The notes under the pieces are model-generated. The model was not told the DNA's origin and did no database searches. It saw only the letters and a program-made list of their open reading frames with translations. The translations under genes were made by a program, and so were the position numbers. Below are positions 51,101 through 61,339 of a stretch of 64,000 bases of DNA, in pieces (the stretch's first letter is position 1; each line of letters opens with the position of its first letter). Origin of the DNA: Echinococcus granulosus (taxonomy: Eukaryota > Platyhelminthes > Cestoda > Cyclophyllidea > Taeniidae); the NCBI RefSeq assembly GCF_000524195.1, contig NW_020170386.1, forward strand, positions 315,982 to 379,981. Reading direction: 5' to 3'.

Positions 51101-52798
51101 AAATGTTGAATTCAGTTCGACTCGATAAAACCGCCGCGCACGGAGGTAAAGCATGTATCTGGACCAGTATTCAATTAATAATTGATGCTCATCCATGCCT
51201 TCTGCCATATACAACTTGATAAAAGTATCGTGTGTGTCACGGCGGATTTCACCACGTTTTCCACTACTCCTCTCCCGCTTCCAAAAAAGAAGCTCTGACG
51301 ATTGATTTGCGTCTCGGATAGCTGACGAAAAAGCACGAACAGCAGCAGCCGCAACCACCCATTAAATGATGAGCATGTAGGCGCACGGTTTGATTGACCA
51401 CGGAGGTTGGCTTTTTGCTGCTGATGCCCAGCTTATGTGAATGAGCTACCCGTCTCTAACGTCATAGCAACATTCTGCACAGATGCATACATTGCATTGA
51501 GTTCACGAATTTTGCCCATCTTATGCGAACTCTTCACTTACAACACATGCCAGCCCTTTTTCCAAACTCCTTAACTGCGAAATGTTACAACATAGCTTTA
51601 TTGTGTGTACCATTATGGGGTGACTACATCTACCACCTTTTCCACTTTTGATTTACGGTCCCTCAGCATCAATGTGATAATGTTATTCATGACTTTAGAT
51701 GACGAAAATGCAAAATGCATAACGTCGTCGACCTCTTTGTGGAGAATCTGATGTTGCTTATGAACGTAGATCCCTTTAAAAGTAGCTGACATCGAGGTGA
51801 ATCGACTGGCTACCATGTAAAATAGAGCAAATGAAGACCCAATTCGAAGTGGGAACATGTTTAGAGCCAGGGTTTAAACCTCCATAACTTGTTAATTTTT
51901 TGATGAGACCTTGGCTATCCTTGCGGCAGTGCATTCTCTACAGTAACCCCGTATAGTCATCACGCAGCTGAGCCGCATTATCAAGACAAAGGAGTGGAAG
52001 AATGAGGAACACTCCAAGTTTCTCCTCTACTAATCTCTCATTTCAATAAATTCTGCATACTGACAGGGGGTTATTGAGTCCAATAGGTATGCACCAACGC
52101 TAGCCAGTAGACCACATCCACACCGGCCCAACAAAATACCTCATATGGACACTCACTTCATATCCATGTACCTAGCATTGCTGTTTATCTCGCGAGTGGT
52201 ACCAATACACCGGACTGCTACTGCGACAGGAGTGTATTAACCAGAGGGTTGATGGCTGCACGACATTGTGGAATTCGAGTTGCTACTTCGCGATACCTAT
52301 GATGGCCATATAGAACTCTAAGCCCCACTCAAGCAACAAAAACCACTTGCCGACTACCACGGACGCTCCAGTTTGAGTTATTTCACCCTAATATCTTGCC
52401 GTTTTAATCTGACATAGAGTCAAAGCAGCAGACTGTCAAAGACCGCCTCTGAAAGCGTCACAGAAAACTCAAAAATTGAAAATCTGCTTAGGTGAGTGGA
52501 TTCAAGCTTATTTAAGCGACGTTGATACCCAGTCGCTGTGATCATAATGAAACCACATATTAATCAATTTTGGGATTTTCGAACAAGCATCTCCGAACGA
52601 CAAAGTCGAAGTAGGGGAAGCCTCCAGAGGTGCCCACCTTTATTTTGAGTACATTATACCATACTCCAACCTTGAAGTGTGTCGTACACCAGCTGAAAAT
52701 CAATTTGAGTACGCAAAACGATACCACCCGTGCAGTCACAAGACCGCCTAGTGACTTTTAATGCTGAAAAATAGCAAGATAGAATCCCAATATTTAGT
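45195..52798. other. intergenic or intronic DNA right of the second gap
   Basis: About 7.6 kb with no recognisable gene. The minus-strand frame at 51002-51358 (Ala-rich start, then acidic/basic mix) is the longest here, but it has no ATG near its start, no splice sites giving a sensible chain and no known motif. The GC-richer segment at about 52080-52400 looks compositionally foreign and is listed separately. Confidence 0.4.
52080..52400. other. GC-richer block, possible interspersed-repeat fragment
   Basis: A block with balanced composition, including cgctagccagtagaccac and ggactgctactgcgacagg, set in AT-rich flanks. No long ORF. Composition and abrupt edges suggest a decayed transposon fragment; no second copy is seen in this window. 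Confidence 0.25.
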
Positions 52799-52804
52799 TT
52801 TATT
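52799..52804 (-). promoter_or_regulatory. candidate poly(A) signal of the CBP/p300 gene
   Basis: AATAAA on the minus strand about 460 nt downstream of the CBP stop codon. A second candidate lies at 52639-52644. Both are on the correct strand. Confidence 0.4.
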
Positions 52805-53264
52805 TTCCATTATCAAATATAGGTCAAAATCATCTGAAAAAAAGAACTATAAAGCCAAGACCCGTCTCAGCACTCAGTTTAGTTCGTACCAGAGGCGGTG
52901 AGGTGTCAGACGGGGGAACAGCGCGTGCATGGAGTGTCACCTGACCCACTGTTCAAGGAAGTGCAATCGGGGGTTCGGGGGCACGTAGGCGACAGGATGT
53001 ACATACGGGTGAGTACAGTGGACGGGAACAATTCAGGCGCACAAAACGGGAGATATAATATGCACACGCGAAAATATCGCTGCGGAGAAACAGGACTATA
53101 TTATTGTCGGTCCAAATGCTTGAACACAGTTGCACGGATACACGCTACAGTAAAAGATTGGTCGAGTGTATTAAGCATCTAGGTGGGTGGGTGCAAGTTT
53201 GATTTCAAATATACAGGATCCCGAAAGACAGTGTGGAGGCTTTAAAGGAAGGAGGGGTAACACA

Positions 53265-56200
53265 TTAACGAGATATTTGCTGTTGTTGTGGGGGTGGGGG
53301 AGGCTGTGGCTGGGACGTGCAGTCCTGCAGTGGCCTCTGTAGTAATTGTTGATGCTGCTGCAGTTGTGAATGCGGTTGAACAAGTAGTTGTGAAAGCATC
53401 AAAGAGGGCTGTTGCTGTTGTTGAGGGCCGTAAGGTGGTGGAGGGGGCCTGGGTGAGACCGGTGCTGGCGTGGGCATTCGTTGCTGGGCAACTGGAGCTC
53501 TCAGCATACCACCAGGACCTGTGGAGGAGAAAATGGGTGAGGGATAGCGGGGAGGAAATGCAGAGGTCGAGTAGGGGTTAGTCGCCATGACCGGATGTTG
53601 TTGCTGTTGCAAATTTTGACCGCAGGGAAATTTGCCCTGGGGAACGTAACACGACTGACGCACACCCCAGAGGTCCTGTGGTGCTTGTGGTTGCTGCTGC
53701 ATAGGCCAAGGATTAGACGTGTTTTGGTTTTGTTGCACCAACCGCTGTTGCTGTGGTGTAGAAAGAAAGCCAACACTGCCGCGCATCAACTGCTGTGGCA
53801 TAGGCTGCTGAGTCGAATACTGGAAAGACTTCGTGGGCACCACAACCTTCTGTTGACTCCGGATGTAGTTCCAAGCAGGCACAAGATGTGACTGCTGATG
53901 CAACCATGAATTAAACTAGTGGGAGCAAGAAATAGTGATTTAACATAAGGTGCAAAATACCACTATTTGCAAACTATACGTTAAGCAACGAACAGCCGAA
54001 CCCTTTTGAATCTAGAACTGCAACAAAACTTGACCAACGCTCCGTATAATACATAAAACCAATGTGGTATAGATTCTTTCCACCTTAACGGTATCAGCAT
54101 CAAAAAATTGAGCAACGTGAAATTAATCCGATGGAATGAGTAAACTCAAGTAATCATTATTAAAGAAAGGAAATTATAATTTCAATAAATGGTGCGATTC
54201 AAGGGAGGGGGCAAAACGAACGTCCAACCAAACTAGTATCGCCTTTTCGACCAGAATGACGTAGGCTTGCACAAAAATAGAGTAGATAGAAAAATACCTC
54301 CATTTCGTTTGCGGTACTGCGTCTCGCAGAGAGTACCATTTCTACCTCTGCCGAAGATGGAGGCTGATTCGACATATTTACCAGATATGAAGGCGACGTA
54401 GTAGTTTGAGTAGATAAAGGTTGCTGTGGCCTCACAGGACCCATTTGAGCCACTTTGCCACCAGTGATCGAAATAGGTGGCATAATTTGCCCATTTGTCA
54501 CGGTAACACCAGCCCAGTGCATCGACTGCTGCTGTTGCTCTGGAGCAGAACTTTGCAAACTCGTTTGTTGGGGATGTGGTGGCATCACTAAACGCGATTG
54601 CTTCAAACTTTGACCTCCACCACCCATAGCGTACATGCTTGCGGTTACAGCACCAGCGGACATCACATCACACTCGCCGAAAAAAGGTCGCTTCACTGCA
54701 GCTGCTGACATAGGGTATACGTCTTCATTATCCGGAACAGGCGCCTGGTAAGGCATGCGAGGGCTCGCAGCAACCATAGGATTTCTAATGCAGGATGATT
54801 GACCATTTTCATAGAAGTTACTAGTCGAATTGTTGCCTTGCCGGACAAAGCCTGCCTCAGTAGAATAGCTCCTGGTTTGTTGGGTTTGAGGCGGGTGCAC
54901 TTGATGCTGCTGCACCATCTGAGACTGTTGTTGCTGATATAGAGGTTGGTGAGCGTACGGAGACGCCACTGATGCAGCTTGGTGGTAGTCAGCTGGAGAG
55001 GTGAGATGAAGCGTCTGGTGACTGCTTAAACTCTTTGTGGCGGTCACGGATAACGGAGAAGCATGCGGCGCATGTTGGTAAGGCGAAGAGTGAGAATACT
55101 GCAGAGCAGTGGGGTGGGCCGATGCCGAGGTTGGCTTCGATGGGGAGCTCCGTGAATTCGACACGGAATGTGGGGAAGTCAGAGACGTCTGTGAAGAAAA
55201 ACTATGGGGAGGTTCGGAGGAACTTGGTGCATTAAATACTGTGGGGCTAGCCGTGGAAGCCACCAGTTGTGGAGCGGCACCACTAGAAATATTTGTAATA
55301 GCAATGGACTGTGGAGTGTTCGGTTGTTGGGGTGTTTTTATGTTGTGAGAACACTGCATGGTCTTTTGTCTACGACGAAGAGTTTGCAATTTCCTCAAGC
55401 GCTGTTGTGATTCCTGTTGTTTCTTAACAGCCTTGTAATGTGCGCAGTACATAACCTGACAATTAGAATCATTACACTTTGTGGAATGAGCAGATAGGAT
55501 CCTATGTATCTGCCGACACCAGAAGCATTTACTGCGATCATGCTGAGTCATAAAGTGACCCAATCGACGCTTCATATCCCGACAAGCTTGGTTGCGACAA
55601 TTAGCATCCCTGCAGCTTGAGGTGTGTTTCAAAAGTTCCACACAGCGCTCCATCTTCAGCCGGTCGGACTGTTGAACTGCTGCTGTGCTGCCATTGTCGT
55701 CACTCAAAACGATCTTTTCCATCGGATGTCGATGACCATACGCCTTGAAGCAATCCTCGCAGAGGAAATAGTTAGGGCACTGTTTACACTGCCTCGGTGC
55801 TTCAATTTCCTTTTGACAACTATTGCAACTGTAGATAAACGCGTCTTTGTTCTCCGTGTGGATGTCGTACAAAAAAGCAAGAGTGGAGAACTTTGCCCGT
55901 CGAAGAGAAGAAAACTCTAGGTGACGTTCCCGAGCGCGGCTCAAAAACGTGTCTCGACACTCCATTAGCTCGGATGCAAAAAGGGGATCCGGATCTTTGA
56001 TAGGTTGAAGACTTGCTATTTGACTACGAGAATGTAGGTTAATTGTAAGGAAGGCCTCAGAATGACGCTGCAACATTTCCTCAAGTCTCCGCTGCACCTC
56101 CGCCTCCGTATCTCCGCTGGCTGCAGCGGCTGAAAGCCTTTTTCTCTTACTGCCACCATGAATACTTAGGGATGAGGCGGCACGCTTCATCTTGCGTTTT

Positions 56201-59200
56201 TTAGTCTTTTTCCTATTTTCAATACCATTCATACAAACACTTCCGCTTCCAGCACTACCAGGCTTCCGATCAGAGTCAAAACTACCCTGGTTACTGTCGC
56301 CATCATCATCCACGCCATCAGCATAGTCATCCACCTCAGTTCGAAGCAACTCTTCCTCCTCGCGAAACTTACGACGGCTTTCCACAGCGGGCTAAAGCGA
56401 TAAACTAGACATTTCAGAAGCAAATAACAACAAAGCAACTTAAGGGATATTTCTATGTGGTTAAGGAACCCAACAAAAAATAAGTGATCACATTTGAGGA
56501 ACATTAGTATAAACCGAACTATCACAGGCACCGACTAATCACCACCTACTTCTGAATGCACAGGCATTGGATTCATCAGAACATTAATCTAGTGCTGAAT
56601 TCTGAACTAACTACAGTTCCCAAGCGTTCGCCTACTTTCCATTAACCTAACTTTACCCTGAACAACTAAAACAAGCAAACTAATGATGCAATGATTGCTC
56701 AGAAAAGGACATACTTTTAAGAGTTCCTCCAGCGTATTAGGCCAAAGGTCGCCATCAAAGTAAGGAACGTCTACGGGGGAAAGGCAATTAGTGTCCACAG
56801 CATCTTGATAGATGTTGTTATAGTCCACAACAATACGTTCATTATGCGCCTTTTGAAGCATCTTGCGATACCAATCTTGAAGCCGTTTAGGCTTTGGAAT
56901 TTTCTGGTCAGGTGGGTGCATATGAAAGATGTAGTCATCACCCTCACCAGGTGGACAGGCCCAAATATGAGCATTGGCAAAGCCCTGTTTCTTAGCATAG
57001 TGCAGGTAACCGATAAGAATTTCATGATAAACATCAGTGCGATACTGTTTGGGCTGAAAGAAGTAAACCGAATCCAGATATGCAATATAAACTCGCCGCT
57101 TATTTGGCGCAGGACAATCGGAGGAGTACTCCTGCACATAAAGACCAAAAAAGCAAACTTCTTGCCCGTCTAATTCTTGAAAGGCGAAAATTACTTTTGC
57201 GCGATAGGGGAACGACTCTGGAAACTTGCCGCTGTCAGAGAAAATCTCGCGCATGTATTTCTTAACTTCCACAGTTTTATTGGCACTAGCAAGAACGCGA
57301 ATAATAACCTCGTTTGTTTGTGATTCGTTCTTTTTCATGAAATCGTTAACGCGTTTTTCTAGAAAGTCACTTAACTTGCACGTTGGCAAACGCTTCGCGG
57401 TGAAACGATTAGGTGAGCGACAAATTCCATACATCTTCCTGCATGTATTGCAAACAAAACCGCTAGGCCAAATTTCATCCATATGACAGGCACAAACTTT
57501 GTGCCATTTTCGGCCACATTCTCGACAGTTGACAAACTTTTCATTAACAATCGTATTGTTCACCTGTTTTTCGAAAAGGTTTTTTCTAAGGTGCCTGCAG
57601 AAAGGATGTAAACCCTGAATCAAGAAACTTACACAGGCGAGCTTTGATCATCAATCGTAATAGTGCTGCCGGCATTTTGGTAGCACTTTTCACAAACAAT
57701 ATACTTATCTAATAATTCCTTCTTCTGATTTTTTTCCCTGAAAAGATGGCAAATTAGAAAAACATAAAACTTACTTAGTCTCATAAACGTAGTAAATATC
57801 GTCACGATTAATGTTACAGGATTTGTCGGTAAGACAGGTTAGAACGTGAGGATGGTGGACGTAGGCATGCCCACAACAGAATCCCAGTTTTTGCATCAAG
57901 GGATCAACAATACCTTCAAATATTTCAGATAACTATGATAGAAACGCGATTAAGATTAACAATGTACTTACCCTAGAACAAGCCTTGTATATCTTGGAAT
58001 TTTTCCTATTATATCGCCAGGCATTGTTGAACATTAACCAAAAATCATCGACGACGTCCCATGGGTCTACGTACTGGCCACTTTTTAGTTTCTTTTCAAT
58101 AGTCGAGAGATCCATTGGGAAGGGAACGATGGATGGATAATCGGACAGCTTCAATTCCTCAAAAGGAACCGGAGTGCGGAAATGAACAGAGTGAGGTTCC
58201 TGATTCGATATGTTTAAAACAAGAGGAATGAAGGCTTCTTTCAATTGCTCCTTAGTCCAGGTACACCGTCGACCCGAATCCAAATTTGCGGAAGGTTCTG
58301 GTTTGATCGGTATATCTAAAGACTCGTCCTTTTTTAACACCAAGGAGCCGCTTGCACAGGAAGGGGTGAGTGGTCCAGTTATGGGCTGCTTGCATAGGCG
58401 GTTACTGGAATCAGTGCAGTCTTGAGACAATCCATTAGATGCTTCGAAAGAAGACTCCGGAACCTTAGCATTGGAGTCGCAAAAAACCAACAGCTGAGAT
58501 CTCGGATTTTTTTGTTCAAACAAAGTGTCCTCCTTTGCGCGAGCAGGCGAGGACGAATTTCCATTGGCCAAAGCATTAGGATTAATACGAGACTTATGTT
58601 TTAGCTCGTTTTGAAGCCGGACAACGAATCTTTGTAGGCTTGATAGGTAATCTTGCTCAGTGAGGGACTCTTTAAACATTTTCATTTCTTGATCCTTGAA
58701 TAATGTAAATACAGCTTCTGAGCGACAGTCGTTATATGTAGGTGGGGGGAAAACTTGTCCAGCATGGCTTCGAACAATTTCTTCACGTTTGGCCGCATCG
58801 TATTCCAAACGCCAGTCAAAACCGTTTGTAAGAGGAATCGTAGAAATGGCCATCGGCCGCATTTCAGAGACGCATGGAGTTGAACTAGAATGATACACCT
58901 GACTATGTCCCCCATTCAGCAAAAAGGACTGGTTATGCGGTGTAATGCTATTGCAATCATTAAAAGAATATCGGCCTGTGGCAGAGCCGTCAAGAGGGAA
59001 ACGCGATGGACAGACCACGCAACGGGGATCATCACAGTGATCAGAATGATTTTTTAGTTGTTTACAGGTTGCACAATGGCGAAAAGTACAGTCGCTGCCA
59101 CGATTGCAAGTGCAAATATGGGAAAGTAGTTGACGCATCTGAGCGCAAACAGCAAAAGGACAAGGATTTGGAACCCCATTTAATTCCTTTTTGCGACATT

Positions 59201-59312
59201 CCGCAGAATGTCGAAGAATTAGGACGTACTTTCTAGCAACTGAAAGTGTTTCGTCAACAAAAGAAGGACCATTTGTTTGGCGTTCTCGAAGTTGAGAACA
59301 GGATGGTTGCAT
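53265..59312 (-). CDS. CBP: CBP/p300-type histone acetyltransferase, 6 coding exons
   Basis: 1735 residues. Exons (minus): 59312-57972, 57932-57775, 57737-57633, 57594-56715, 56391-54298, 53894-53265; phases all agree. A nuclear coactivator that acetylates histones and other proteins. Domains: TAZ1 (28-105, His/Cys zinc clusters), KIX (165-243), bromodomain (about 352-455, with WLMFNNAW and PMDLSTIEKKL), RING/PHD (about 465-590), HAT (about 610-940) with HIWACPPGEGDDYIFHMHPP and DWY (W746, Y756, Y777 match p300 catalytic-site residues), an acidic/basic autoinhibitory-loop-like insert (829-915, KKTKKRKMKR), ZZ (1010-1053), TAZ2 (1070-1150), then a Gln/Pro/Ser-rich tail with Q4-Q5 runs. TAZ1 begins only 27 residues after the first ATG, and no clear NCBD is seen. 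Introns 1-3 are 39, 37 and 38 nt. A strong acceptor at 59345 (CCTATAG) suggests a 5' UTR exon upstream; an in-frame TAA precedes the ATG. Intron 5 (54297-53895) has a weaker acceptor. Confidence 0.93.
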
Positions 59313-59825
59313 TGTGCACAACTCTTATGAAACTGTCATAGAAACCTATAGGCGAAAATAAAACTAAGACAAATATCCATGGAAAGAGCAAAGCAAGCAC
59401 AAAATGGAGTACTACAGTTGCACTGACCAAGCGGAGGAGACTACAGATGTTAAATGAAATATGGCGTTTAGAGTCGAAAAGACCTGACGGTCCGCGAGGA
59501 GGTTTAAACAAATGCTTCATTGGGAATAACGCCTACCTAAAATCCTACATGATTATGCCCGGCGTAAAAGAGGCCAGCAAAAACTCTAAAAATGTGGGCC
59601 GGCAAACCATGCTGCATTGTAAATTTTATAAATGGAGTAAAGCATCGTTTCATAAAAATCCAGTAGCCCCAATAATTATGTTAAATTGTTTTCGTAAAAA
59701 GTGTGAAAAATAGGCAGACACTAAAAAATGGCTCATATTAGGCAGGAGTTGCTGTTTGCGGTACTTTAAGTTCCGCGATTTAATGACTGAGAGCAAATAC
59801 AAAATGTGATTTAAGAGCAATTTAC

Positions 59826-59884
59826 CAGAGCCTCATGAGAAATTTATCAATTAACCGCTGAGTTTGCTCTGCAGCCATAGCAAT
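59826..59884 (-). other. candidate 59-nt upstream exon (CBP 5' region?)
   Basis: On the minus strand a good acceptor (TTTCATTTTGTTACAG) and a donor (CTG/GTAAAT) flank 59 nt containing an ATG and an open frame starting MAAEQTQRLIDKF. Joining it to the CBP acceptor at 59345 gives a short upstream ORF that stops before the CBP ATG, so it would be 5' UTR. Direct joins into the TAZ1 frame do not match phase. It may be a non-coding leader exon of CBP, an exon of another transcript, or chance. Confidence 0.3.
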
Positions 59885-61339
59885 CTGTAACAAAATGAAA
59901 GAGGGCTCATAATTTGCCTTTTTATTTTTTCTCTTCCCCCTACTTAATGCCATAGATCGCTCATTTTCTCTGCAATGCGCTGTCGTTCCATTTAGCTCTA
60001 GTAGTCCCTTAGCTCGTCTGCACCTTAGTGTTGCGTACCTTGGCTTTTTAAGATCCCAGCAAAGACTTGTGGTGCTAATTACCAATATACCGGTAGGACA
60101 TGCCGCCTAGCGGATGTGCTTCCCAAGAATGCTGGGGAGCTTAAACCAAGGAATGCATTAGAGTAGACTAAGCTGAATCGATGCTTTTACGGGTCGATGT
60201 TATTATCAGTGCAACACATTATCTGTTTGTTTTACTCCCAGTTTTGGTGAGGGGTCACGTTGTGTCTTGTTCATTTTACCTTCGCCAGCTATGCCAGTCT
60301 CTGGATCATGCCAGCGGCCCCAACTCCTACATGTTGAATATGCACATTCCAACCGGGTTTTACACTTTGTTTTCTATTTAGAGGATTCTTGGGCGCTACA
60401 GTCAGTAACTTACGACTTCTTATGCGGCGTTGCGTTTTATTTATTGGGTGAGTGACAGGCCCTACCCCCGTAAGAGAGCTGGGTACCATGGGAAGATCAT
60501 ACGTATTCCCGAGGACCCTACTAAAACCAGCTTAGGAAACAGGCTACCTTCTTGTTAGGCTTTGCCTTATTCACTTGGCGTGGGGGAGTGAGGTTTATTA
60601 TAAAATGGGCCTGAAGTTAATCTGATGAATTCGATGCTGTCGTTTAGTGCTATAGAGGCGTTTAGGGTTCTTATACGTCCATTTTATTAAGAGGCTAGTA
60701 GTACTGGGAGGTCCATTTGGTTAGCAGGTGGCATACAGCGGAGATAGTACTTTCGTCCACTGGTTTCGAATGAACAGCTATCTGAAGGCTGGTTAGGGGA
60801 GACCGACAATGTGTTGAGCATTTTAGTAGTCCTTTTAGGAGACCAGAAGTAAGGGAATTGTCGGAGTCAGTAGGATTTTAGCTCTAGATTTCCACTGTGT
60901 ATCACACTGATCGGGGTTTTTACCTCAGGCGCCAATCTAACGTCCATGGCCACTTTTTAAGGAACCCTAATTGGTGATGTACAGAAGACACAAAGGAAAG
61001 AGGGTAAAAGTGTAAAGTCAAGCCGTCTACATAGTCAAATATGCTTTAAAGCAAGTGTGGCTATGCCACAGTCTTAAAAGCATTGGTGCGTTGAGAAGTA
61101 CATGAACTCCATTTGAAACGTGATGCTGATTTTTACTTTCTCTTGTGTAAAATACTCTTACGGTCCTTAATGTTTTTAAATTCTCTACAATCCCCGAAAA
61201 GCGATTCATTCTGCATATCACATCATCTTTGCATTTGCCTTTAATTAGGATAGCTTAGCTATTGGTTCGGCAAATTGCCGTTTTAGCCGCTGATGTTACT
61301 TAATCCCAAACGCCAGTAGTGGTGTCGTCATACGCGTTG
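59885..61339. other. divergent intergenic region between CBP and the golgin-like gene
   Basis: About 1.45 kb between the candidate CBP leader exon (minus) and the coiled-coil gene start (plus). It should contain both promoters. No recognisable coding exon; short frames (60181-60490, 61027-61221) have no motifs. An acceptor-like site occurs about 25 nt before the plus-strand ATG. Confidence 0.35.

Noticed and set aside
51002..51358. 118-codon minus-strand frame, possible exon
   Set aside because: No ATG near its start, no consistent splice chain, and no recognisable family; it remains an unlikely candidate.
53288..53891. Plus-strand open frames over the CBP C-terminus
   Set aside because: Antisense shadows of the Gln/Pro-coding terminal CBP exon.
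59447..59713. 88-codon plus-strand frame between CBP and the golgin-like gene
   Set aside because: Overlaps the expected CBP 5' region on the opposite strand; no motif or splice support.
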